From Mycobacterium asiaticum DSM 44297 (GTDB taxonomy: Bacteria > Actinomycetota > Actinomycetes > Mycobacteriales > Mycobacteriaceae), in the NCBI RefSeq assembly GCF_000613245.1, contig NZ_HG964937.1, positions 1,186,642 through 1,250,641 on the forward strand: a stretch of 64,000 nucleotides of DNA, read 5' to 3'. Shown here piece after piece: positions 1-7,031 of this stretch (the stretch's first letter is position 1; every line of letters starts with the position of its first letter). The notes beneath the pieces are model-generated. The model saw nothing but the letters and a program-made list of their open reading frames with translations. It was not told where the DNA came from and ran no database searches. The position numbers were made by a program, and so were the translations under genes.

Positions 1-222
1 CGGTGGGCGCGCACCGGCGACCTCGCGGCGGCGTTGGCCGCGGCCGAGGCGGCCGGCAGCGGCGCACCCTTGTCAGCAGGTGATTTCGTCCGGTGGTGCC
101 GCCAGATCCTCGACCTGCTCGACCAAGTCCGCAACGCGGCCCCGGATCCGGACGTGCGGGCAACGGCCAAGCGCGCTATCAATGACATTCGGCGCGGCGT
201 CGTCGCAGTTGACGCCGGGTAG
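1..222 (+). CDS. helY: HelY-type DEAD/DEAH helicase, C-terminal end only
   Basis: This is an open frame entering from the left edge and ending at a TAG, encoding about 73 residues. The tail ends in RAINDIRRGVVAVDAG and contains a GDFVRWCRQILDLLDQVRN segment, which I recognise as the C-terminal helical end of the mycobacterial Ski2-like ATP-dependent helicase HelY (Rv2092c family). The motor domains lie outside the window. The next gene on the same strand is the DUF4333 membrane protein that also follows helY in M. tuberculosis, which supports the call. The identification rests on this short tail plus gene order. Confidence 0.8.
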   Translation, partial: RWARTGDLAAALAAAEAAGSGAPLSAGDFVRWCRQILDLLDQVRNAAPDPDVRATAKRAINDIRRGVVAVDAG

Positions 223-303
223 GCTAGGCCGGAGCTACGGTGTGATCGGCATACGACCACGGGGGCCACGGTTGGCCAGGACAAATCGGACTGAGGAGCA
301 GTG

Positions 304-1035
304 ATGAGTGGACCGCAGGGACCAGACCCGAGGTGGCAGCAGCCCAGCCCGGGTTCCTCGGACCCGACCATGGCGGGGTCGCCCTGGCAGCAACCGGGCA
401 GCGGTCAGGACGCGACCTGGCACGCGCAGTCATATCCGGCCGCCGAGTATCCGGGCTACCAGCAGCCCGCCGAGCAGGCCTACCCGCAGCAGTATGCGCA
501 GCCGGAATACGGTTCCGACTACGGTTCGCAGGCCACCCAATACGGTGGAACACCGCAGTACGGTCAGCCACCCCAGTACGGTCAGCCCCAATACGGCCAG
601 CCGCCCCAGTACGGCCAGCCCCCGCAGTACGGGCAGCCGGGCCAGCCCGGGCAATACCCGCCGCCGCAGACCTACGGGCAACCGGCACAAGGCCCCAAAC
701 GCTCAAAGGCTTTCATCGGTGCGGTGGCCGGCGGGATCGCGCTGCTGTTTTTGATCGTCATTCTGGTATTGGGATTTGTGGTACCCGGGTTTTTCGTCAC
801 CACCAAGCTGGATGTCAACAAGGCCAACTCCGGTGTGCAGTCGATCCTGACCGATGAGACCAACGGCTACGGCGCCAAGAATGTCAAGGACGTCAAGTGC
901 AACGGCGGTTCTGACCCGGTGGTGAAGAAGGGCGGCACCTTCGACTGCACTGTGAGCATCGACGGCGCGTCAAAGCGTGTGACGGTGACGTTCCAGGACG
1001 ACAAAGGCACCTACGAGGTCGGTCGGCCGCAGTAG
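304..1035 (+). CDS. Pro/Gln/Tyr-rich membrane protein with DUF4333 domain (Rv2091c-like)
   Basis: The protein is 243 residues with three parts. Residues 1-135 are a disordered cytosolic region rich in Gln, Pro and Tyr with tandem YGQPPQ-type repeats. One strongly hydrophobic transmembrane segment (about residues 138-160, GGIALLFLIVILVLGFVVPG) follows. The last ~80 residues are an extracytoplasmic DUF4333 domain with two cysteines (VKCNGG and FDCTV) that could form a disulfide. I chose ATG 304 over GTG 301 because AGGAG at 292-296 is well spaced for it. The same N-tail plus TM plus DUF4333 arrangement occurs in several mycobacterial envelope proteins of unknown function. It lies 81 bp downstream of helY. 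Confidence 0.85.
   Translation: MSGPQGPDPRWQQPSPGSSDPTMAGSPWQQPGSGQDATWHAQSYPAAEYPGYQQPAEQAYPQQYAQPEYGSDYGSQATQYGGTPQYGQPPQYGQPQYGQPPQYGQPPQYGQPGQPGQYPPPQTYGQPAQGPKRSKAFIGAVAGGIALLFLIVILVLGFVVPGFFVTTKLDVNKANSGVQSILTDETNGYGAKNVKDVKCNGGSDPVVKKGGTFDCTVSIDGASKRVTVTFQDDKGTYEVGRPQ
556..639 (+). repeat. In-gene tandem repeat encoding QYGQP units
   Basis: About five imperfect copies of an 12-18-bp unit built around CAGTACGG(T/C)CAGCC lie inside the 5' half of the DUF4333 gene. They encode the QYGQPPQYGQP low-complexity tail. Such repeats tend to vary in copy number between strains. Confidence 0.7.
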
Positions 1036-1992
1036 TCAGTCGGGCAGCCGGTCCAGCGCCTTTTGCAGTCGCGCGATCGAGGATCCAACCCCGTATTGCG
1101 TCGCCAAGTCCGCGGTGCGTCTCGGGTGAGCCGCGTGCAGCGGCAGCTTATCGGTGCGCGTCGACAGCGTGACCGGCGCGTCGGTGGCGACCCGTACCAC
1201 GTTCTGCGCGGCCTCGATGTAGTCGGCGGACTTGCGCAGCTTGGTTCGTATTCCGTTGGCCAGCTTGGATTTCGGGTCGTTGGCCGCAGCCAAGATGTCG
1301 TCCAGCGAGCCGTGCTGAGCCAGCAGGGAGGCGGCGGTTTTCTCGCCGATGCCCGGTACGCCAGGCAGCCCGTCCGACGGGTCGCCGCGTAGCAGGGCGA
1401 GTTCGGCGTAGGCCGGGCCGGCCCGGTGCACCGGCACTCCGTACTGCTCGGCCACCTCTTTGGGGCCGTACAGGGTGGCTTTGGCCAGGCCGCGGCCCAG
1501 ATAGAGGACCCGGACTTGGACGGGGTCGTCGGCAACCACCTGCAGCAGGTCGCGGTCGCCGCTGACCACCACCACTGGGTCGTCGCGTTCCTGGGCGGCC
1601 AGCGTGCCGAGGACGTCGTCGGCTTCGTAGCCGGGCGCCCCGGCGGTCGGAATCCCGAAGGCGTCGAGCAATTCCATGATCATGTCGATCTGCGGTGTCA
1701 GCTCGTCGGGCACCTCCTCCACATCGGGTTCTCCCGCCGGTTCGGGCTCAGCCACCCGGTGTGCCTTATACGACGGGATGAGGTCGACGCGGAACTGGGG
1801 CCGCCAATCCAGGTCCAGGCAGACCGCGAGTCGGCTGGGTTTCTGTTGGGTGATGACCACCGCCATCGAGTCGAGGAATCCGCGGACGGCATTGACCGGC
1901 CGGCCGTCGGGCGCCTTGATCGACGACGGCACTCCGAAGTACGAGCGGAACCACATACTGGCGCCGTCGAGCAGCAACAGGGGAGCGGGCAT
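1036..1992 (-). CDS. 5'-3' exonuclease-like protein (PolA N-terminal/FEN family)
   Basis: The protein is 318 residues and resembles the stand-alone 5'-3' exonuclease family related to the N-terminal domain of DNA polymerase I (Rv2090 in M. tuberculosis). Visible family features are the N-terminal LLLLDGASMWFRSYFG segment, the acidic metal-binding segment APGYEADDVLGTLA, the VVSGDRDLLQ motif and the helix-hairpin-helix stretch SDGLPGVPGIGEKTAASLL, all in the expected order. The reaction would be 5' to 3' nuclease or flap cleavage during repair or replication. It starts at ATG 1992, divergent from pepE, and converges with the DUF4333 gene so that the stop codons abut. The family is secure; whether this copy is active in vivo is not shown by sequence. 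Confidence 0.88.
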   Translation of the reverse strand: MPAPLLLLDGASMWFRSYFGVPSSIKAPDGRPVNAVRGFLDSMAVVITQQKPSRLAVCLDLDWRPQFRVDLIPSYKAHRVAEPEPAGEPDVEEVPDELTPQIDMIMELLDAFGIPTAGAPGYEADDVLGTLAAQERDDPVVVVSGDRDLLQVVADDPVQVRVLYLGRGLAKATLYGPKEVAEQYGVPVHRAGPAYAELALLRGDPSDGLPGVPGIGEKTAASLLAQHGSLDDILAAANDPKSKLANGIRTKLRKSADYIEAAQNVVRVATDAPVTLSTRTDKLPLHAAHPRRTADLATQYGVGSSIARLQKALDRLPD

Positions 1993-2020
1993 GCCGGTAA
2001 TCCTGCCAGGGCCGCCCGGT

Positions 2021-2026
2021 TAGCCT
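2021..2026 (+). promoter_or_regulatory. Candidate -10 element for leaderless pepE
   Basis: The hexamer TAGCCT fits TANNNT and ends 7 nt before the pepE ATG at 2034, so transcription would begin at or next to the A of the start codon. No Shine-Dalgarno sequence is present. This is the geometry of leaderless mycobacterial mRNAs. It is an inference from spacing only. Confidence 0.4.
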
Positions 2027-2033
2027 GGCTGGC

Positions 2034-3155
2034 ATGGACTCTCACCGATTCGAGGCCGCGGTCTATGCTCGTCGGCTCCGGGCCGCCGCCGCCCTGGCCG
2101 GGCAGGCCGGGCTGGCCGGCTTGGTGATCACCCCGGGCTATGACCTGCGGTATCTGCTCGGGTCCCGGGCGGAAACATTCGAGCGACTGACCGCCTTGGT
2201 GGTGCCGGCCGAGGGCGATCCGACCGTGGTGTTGCCGCGGCTGGAGCTCGCCTCACTGAAGGAGTCCGCCGCCGGGGAACTGGACCTCGCCGTCCGCGAT
2301 TGGGTCGACGGCGACGACCCCTACCGATTGGTGGGTGCGGCGCTGGGCCGCGGGGCGCCCGCGGTGGCCGTGACCGACTCCATGCCGGCCCTGCACCTGC
2401 TGCCGCTGGCCGAGGTGCTGGGTGTAATGCCGGTGTTGGCCACTGACGTGCTGCGTGAACTGCGAATGGTCAAGGAAGCGGCCGAAATCGACGCCCTGTC
2501 GGCAGCGGGTGCGGCGATCGATCGGGTGCATGCCCGGGTGCCCTCGTTCTTGGTGCCGCGCCGCACGGAGGCAGAGGTTGCCGCGGACATCTCCGAAGCC
2601 ATTGTCGCCGAAGGGCATTCGGGGGTGGCGTTCGTCATCGTGGGATCGGGTCCACACGGTGCGGACCCGCATCACGGCTTCTCGGACAGGAAGCTGGCAG
2701 CGGGGGACATCGTCGTCGTTGACATTGGCGGCACGTATGGGCCGGGCTACCATTCTGACTCGACCCGCACCTACAGTCTCGGCGAACCGAGTGATGAAGT
2801 GGCCGAGCAATATTCGACTTTGCAGCTGGCGCAGCGCACCGCGTTCGAGGCCGTCCGGCCCGGGGTGACGGCAGAGCAGGTCGATGCCGCAGCCCGTGAT
2901 GTCCTGGCCTCGGCGGGTCTCGCCGAGTATTTCGTGCATCGCACCGGCCACGGCATTGGGTTGTGCGTGCACGAAGAGCCGTACATCGTCGCCGGCAATG
3001 GCCTGCCGCTGGCCGCGGGCATGGCGTTCTCCATCGAGCCGGGCATCTACTTCCCCGGTCGTTGGGGCGCTCGCATCGAGGACATTGTGGTGGTGACTTC
3101 GGATGGGGCCGTCTCGGTCAACAACCGTCCGCACGAGTTGATTGTGGTGGGTTAG
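2034..3155 (+). CDS. pepE: Xaa-Pro dipeptidase, M24 metallopeptidase
   Basis: The 373-residue protein has the creatinase/prolidase N-terminal domain (to about residue 140) and a pita-bread M24 catalytic domain. All five metal ligands of the family are visible in order: the Asp of VVDIGG, the Asp of YHSDSTRTY, the His of HRTGHGIG, the Glu of FSIEPGIY and the Glu of ARIEDIVVV. It should hydrolyse X-Pro dipeptides in the cytosol. It corresponds to M. tuberculosis Rv2089c (pepE), which also sits beside the exonuclease gene. Its 3' end overlaps the convergent 729-aa gene by 4 bp. Confidence 0.9.
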   Translation: MDSHRFEAAVYARRLRAAAALAGQAGLAGLVITPGYDLRYLLGSRAETFERLTALVVPAEGDPTVVLPRLELASLKESAAGELDLAVRDWVDGDDPYRLVGAALGRGAPAVAVTDSMPALHLLPLAEVLGVMPVLATDVLRELRMVKEAAEIDALSAAGAAIDRVHARVPSFLVPRRTEAEVAADISEAIVAEGHSGVAFVIVGSGPHGADPHHGFSDRKLAAGDIVVVDIGGTYGPGYHSDSTRTYSLGEPSDEVAEQYSTLQLAQRTAFEAVRPGVTAEQVDAAARDVLASAGLAEYFVHRTGHGIGLCVHEEPYIVAGNGLPLAAGMAFSIEPGIYFPGRWGARIEDIVVVTSDGAVSVNNRPHELIVVG

Positions 3156-5341
3156 TTCTTCGGCCGTTGGGCAGTCGGTTCGCCGGCTAGGAACCAGGCG
3201 AGGTGGTAGTTGGCGGCGTTCTTGTCGCCCGCTACCAGGGCGTCGATTGCCGCGAGCAGCTGCCAGTTGCCGACGTCGTGGGTGTTGATGTCGTTGGGGT
3301 AGTTATCCAGGACCCGGCTGCTGATATTGCCCAGATGTTGTTGCAGCAGAAGGATTTCCGAGTCCAGCACGCCTGTGCCCGCAGAGGCCGCCTTGGCCAG
3401 GGTGTGGGCCAGCCGGGGCAGGCCGTCGCGCCATTGGGTTGCCTGGCTGAGTTCCCAGCCGAGGTCGGGGATGTCCGGCGCGGAACGCGGCCGCGGCGAC
3501 GTCGACGGCGGCTCGATGTCGTGCGGGAGCTGATGGATCGGGGTGTAGCTCGCGGTGACGGTGACTTCACCGAGCAAGGATTCGAGGTTGCCGCGCCGTC
3601 GTGCCGGCGGCAGCAAGGTTACCGCTGCGGGGAGTGCGATGCCTGGCGGGATCCAGCCGCCGGCCAGGTCGGTCACCAGCACCGTGGTGCCATTAGTGCG
3701 GTCGCCGGCGGCCCACGCCAGGCGTGGTTGCTGACGGGCGACCGCGTCGACCAGGTGCTGTAGCCGGGCACGCGCTGTCGCATCGGCTGACGCCGCGCCG
3801 ACCGCCGCGCCGGTCGCGGTGGCAGTGACGGCTTGCGCGGCGGTGGCGTTCGGCGGCGCGGGTTGCGCTGACGTCGTGGTTTGGCGGACGACCGCCGGTT
3901 GGCTCGGACTGGCATGAGCCCCGGACGGGCTCACCGGTGCCGAACTTGGCGTCGCTGACACCGGCGGAGGGTTGGGCGTTGACGGGGGAGTGAAGGTGGT
4001 TGATACCGGAGGCCGAAGGTCGGACCCGTAGGTCGGCAGTGCGCCGGCGGCCGGGGGCGGCGCGGGCGCGATCGGTGCCGGGGCAGCCGCGGCAACAATT
4101 GCCGGTGCTTGCGGGGCCTCCGGAGCGGGCGTGTGGTGGGTTGGCGCGGGCGTGTCCGCTAGGGGCACGTGTACTGGCGCGGCAGTGGTCGCAGGCATTG
4201 CTGTTGCGGCATGCGACATTTGGGGCTCGGTCGGCGTCATTGGCATTGACGGCACGGCATGGCCTGCGGCCGAGAATGGTGCGCCGGACTCCAATCCCTT
4301 GTTGAAACTTTGGGCGAGTTCGGCGGGTGTGATTGTGGGGCTTGGGAGGGCGGGAGTGGACGGGGCGCCCGACAATCCGGGCATAGCGCCGGGGGTGGGC
4401 GGGAGCGGGGCTACCGCAGGGGAAGTGAGGCTTGGTGCCGAGATGGTGGGTGCGGCGGGTGAGTGTGGGGAAGAAGTAAGTGATATCGGAGCCGGCACAT
4501 TTCCAGTCACGGGGCTAGTCATCGGCTGTGTCTTGGAATTGTTTGGCAAGCCTGCAGCGGAGGTGAACCTCGACGAACGGCCAGCTGCCGTAACAGGATG
4601 GGGAGTCGTCGCTAGATTGCAGGGCAACGGACCATCGCTCTGCATAGACGTGCCTGGAGATTGCGAGTCCAGTTGTTCGTGCGTACTGGCGTTGCTAGGA
4701 ATGCCAGTTGAGCCATGCGATCCGCTCAGAAGCTCACCCACTCGAGTCTCGAGGTCCTGCTGACTGTCCCTTTGCCGGAATAGCTGGGTAGCATCGGCTC
4801 CCGCTGCCTGAGCGAAACTTCGAGCCGACACTTCAGCCCCATCAGCGTCAAGTATCCTTTGAATCGCATCAAGGATATTCGCTCCATATTTCGCCGCAAC
4901 AGCATTTGCTTCCGTTCGGCACTTCTGAACGAGTTCAACGACTTGGGCGATCTTTGCGGGCCCAGGTGTTGGCGATGCTTGAATCCGATTAATTTCTCGG
5001 TTGCCTTCTTGCGCAATCTCGGTCAAAGCCTGCCGTAAGCTCTTAACGCTGTCTATTGCGGTCCCATACGCAGTTTCCTTAATGCCGTTTTTCTCTGCCG
5101 CGCCCCTAGCCTGAGTCGCCCCGCGCTGAAACGCCTCGCGAAGATCCTCCACCGTCAGTCCCCGCTGCTCGGCTAGCTCACTAGTGCGAACGCTTGCTAA
5201 TTCATCCGCGAAATGATAGAAACCCGTCTTCGATGCGTGACGCCGGGTTTTTCCCTGTTCTAGTACAAGTAATTCTTGCTCCGTTGGCCAATTATCGCCG
5301 ATTAGAAGAAACGACCATTCGCCAGGCGGAAAATCAGTCAT
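3152..5341 (-). CDS. 729-aa Pro/Ala-rich protein with C-terminal DUF5632/DUF5631-like region (Rv2082/Rv3899c-like)
   Basis: Three parts are visible. Residues 1-210 are a mixed, charged, largely helical domain beginning MTDFPPGEWSFLLIGDNWP. Residues ~210-510 are a long Pro/Ser/Thr/Ala-rich linker. The C-terminal ~215 residues are conserved (WAAGDRTNGTTVLVTDLAGGWIPPGI, then PDLGWELSQATQWRDGLPRLAHTLA and NWQLLAAIDALVAGD), which I recognise as the paired DUF5632/DUF5631 region of M. tuberculosis Rv2082 and Rv3899c. The function is unknown. It is last in a minus-strand cassette and overlaps the upstream membrane-protein gene by ATGA. The N-terminal coding part has clearly lower G+C than the linker and C-terminus (29 of 60 bases at 5221-5280 against 48 of 60 at 3781-3840), so the gene looks mosaic. 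Confidence 0.75.
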   Translation of the reverse strand: MTDFPPGEWSFLLIGDNWPTEQELLVLEQGKTRRHASKTGFYHFADELASVRTSELAEQRGLTVEDLREAFQRGATQARGAAEKNGIKETAYGTAIDSVKSLRQALTEIAQEGNREINRIQASPTPGPAKIAQVVELVQKCRTEANAVAAKYGANILDAIQRILDADGAEVSARSFAQAAGADATQLFRQRDSQQDLETRVGELLSGSHGSTGIPSNASTHEQLDSQSPGTSMQSDGPLPCNLATTPHPVTAAGRSSRFTSAAGLPNNSKTQPMTSPVTGNVPAPISLTSSPHSPAAPTISAPSLTSPAVAPLPPTPGAMPGLSGAPSTPALPSPTITPAELAQSFNKGLESGAPFSAAGHAVPSMPMTPTEPQMSHAATAMPATTAAPVHVPLADTPAPTHHTPAPEAPQAPAIVAAAAPAPIAPAPPPAAGALPTYGSDLRPPVSTTFTPPSTPNPPPVSATPSSAPVSPSGAHASPSQPAVVRQTTTSAQPAPPNATAAQAVTATATGAAVGAASADATARARLQHLVDAVARQQPRLAWAAGDRTNGTTVLVTDLAGGWIPPGIALPAAVTLLPPARRRGNLESLLGEVTVTASYTPIHQLPHDIEPPSTSPRPRSAPDIPDLGWELSQATQWRDGLPRLAHTLAKAASAGTGVLDSEILLLQQHLGNISSRVLDNYPNDINTHDVGNWQLLAAIDALVAGDKNAANYHLAWFLAGEPTAQRPKN

Positions 5342-5895
5342 TTACAGATCTTGTCGATTGTTGCTGTCGGCGCTTCGGCTGCTTGCCGCAGTTGGGCTAT
5401 GTCAGTATCGGATTTATCGGCTAAGTAACTGACCGTCAATTCTTGATACAAATTCGCGAGAGCGCGTGTCGCACTTGCCAGCTCGGACGCTGTAGCTCGT
5501 TCCTGAGTAAGTGTCGTTAGCAAGTAGCGGCTGCCTACGTCGAGGGCTTGGCGCGAAGCTGTGGCGATAGCGAGGCTCACCGTCGGATCGTTGCTACTAC
5601 CTCGGGCACCAGCTACGGTCAGCGCCTCTCGCACCTTCGCGTACGCAGCGCACACCTTCACCTTCGCGTCTGCAACCTGCTGGCTCGTGTACGTCGGGGC
5701 CGGCGGAGGCTCGTTCTTCGGCAGCGGTCGCAACCAGGCGCCTAAGGCGACTCCAATCGCAAGCAACGCGATCCCCAGCGATACCAGCCCCAGCCAGCGC
5801 GACGGTTGACGACGCGTAGCTGGCGGCGTAGATGGCCACGCGGGGGGTTGCGGTGGGGGCACGTTGGACACGCGTGGATCGTATCGTTCCACCAC
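5338..5895 (-). CDS. Single-pass membrane protein, unknown function
   Basis: The protein is 185 residues: a Pro-rich cytosolic N-tail (VPPPQPPAWPSTPPATRRQ), one TM helix at about residues 36-56 (LGLVSLGIALLAIGVALGAWL), then a ~125-residue extracytoplasmic helical domain with two cysteines (VKVCAAYAK and the terminal DKICK). The layout is common among mycobacterial proteins of unknown function, often beside ESX-type substrates. It is translationally coupled to the 729-aa gene by a 4-bp ATGA overlap. The 3' part of the gene is unusually A+T-rich for this genome, 57 of 120 G+C at 5341-5460. It sits where the membrane protein Rv3901c sits in the CpnT locus of M. tuberculosis; that comparison is from memory. 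Confidence 0.72.
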   Translation of the reverse strand: MVERYDPRVSNVPPPQPPAWPSTPPATRRQPSRWLGLVSLGIALLAIGVALGAWLRPLPKNEPPPAPTYTSQQVADAKVKVCAAYAKVREALTVAGARGSSNDPTVSLAIATASRQALDVGSRYLLTTLTQERATASELASATRALANLYQELTVSYLADKSDTDIAQLRQAAEAPTATIDKICK

Positions 5896-5982
5896 GAAAG
5901 CGCCAGTCAGTCTTTGCTACAGCCCCTCAATTGACGATTGATCAGCGGGTCACCTTCAAAAATGTCATTGCTACAGGCCCAG

Positions 5983-6945
5983 TCAGCGACCCGGCGAACC
6001 CTCAGCATCGGTCTTGTCGTCAGACAGCAGGATCCGCCGCGTCGCCACCGGCTTGCCATCGACATGCTTGGTCACCGCGGGCAGGGGCGGCGGCGTCGTG
6101 ATCCGTCCATGCACCGGCGCGCCATTCTTGACGGTCGGTCCGACGATGCGTTTGGTGTCGGGTTTCGCATCATTGCCGGTACCGCCGCCGCCGTGCATGG
6201 CTCCGGGCGGCATCATCGGCATCGCGCCGCCCATCGCGCCGCGCGGAGCGGCCGACGGCTCGGGCGCACTCGGTGCGGGCAACGATGTCGCCTGCGACGA
6301 TGCCGGCACCGTACCGGCCGACGGAGTCGGCGGCGGTCCCAGCATCGCGGTCGGGGTGGTCCCCTCAAAGCCCCCCGCGCCATCACCGCCGCCGCCGCCA
6401 CCGGCGCCACCGGCGAAGCCACCGCCACCAGCACCAAGCTCATCGTCGGCTCCGAGCAGATCGGCCGGCTCGGCGGTACCGGCGCCAGCGCCCTGCTGCA
6501 TCATGCCCATTCCGGCCTGCATCGCTTGCTGTCCGGCCTGGGCGAGCTGTTGGGGAATCTGACTGAACGGCTGCAGGATGCCTCCCAAGGCACCGGCAAT
6601 GCCGCCCGCGATTCCAGAGGCCATCTGCGGCATCTGCTGCAGCATCTGGGACATTTGCCCCGCGCCTCCGACACCGGCCAGTTGCGCGGCGGCCTCGTCT
6701 TCGTTGGCCGGGAACTTGGCGAGCGCATCGGCGACCTTCGCGTCCCGCTCGTCATGCCCGGCCTGCGCTTCGCCGTTGTCCTCGGCGTCCCCGGCATTGG
6801 CCGCCGCGCCCAGCGCCCGGAGCAGCTGGCTGATGCTGGAATGCCCAGGCGCCAACGGGTCGGGGGTGATTACGGGCGGTGGCGGTATCCCGAGCAGCTG
6901 TGACAGCTGATCGAGGATGATGCGTAGCTCGTCGTCCCCGCTCAT
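5983..6945 (-). CDS. Ala/Gly/Pro-rich protein, possible secreted or secretion-associated (Rv2083/Rv3900c-like)
   Basis: The protein is 320 residues. It begins with a short helix, DDELRIILDQLSQLLGI, followed by PPPPVITPDPLAPGHSS. Residues ~95-160 are a Met/Gln/Gly/Ala-rich hydrophobic amphipathic stretch (MSQMLQQMPQMASGIAGG and onward), followed by a Gly/Ala/Pro low-complexity region and a charged conserved tail (HVDGKPVATRRILLSDDK). There is no signal peptide and no typical TM helix. The composition resembles ESX-associated proteins and, from memory, Rv2083 and Rv3900c. It lies between the 801-aa gene and the one-TM gene on the same strand. A molecular function cannot be assigned. Confidence 0.68.
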   Translation of the reverse strand: MSGDDELRIILDQLSQLLGIPPPPVITPDPLAPGHSSISQLLRALGAAANAGDAEDNGEAQAGHDERDAKVADALAKFPANEDEAAAQLAGVGGAGQMSQMLQQMPQMASGIAGGIAGALGGILQPFSQIPQQLAQAGQQAMQAGMGMMQQGAGAGTAEPADLLGADDELGAGGGGFAGGAGGGGGGDGAGGFEGTTPTAMLGPPPTPSAGTVPASSQATSLPAPSAPEPSAAPRGAMGGAMPMMPPGAMHGGGGTGNDAKPDTKRIVGPTVKNGAPVHGRITTPPPLPAVTKHVDGKPVATRRILLSDDKTDAEGSPGR

Positions 6946-7031
6946 CGTGTCCTTCCACCCGACCCGTAACCCGCCGACGGGATTCGGTGATGCTATCGCC
7001 TATCGACGAATCGAGTTAGTCACCCGCGGCA

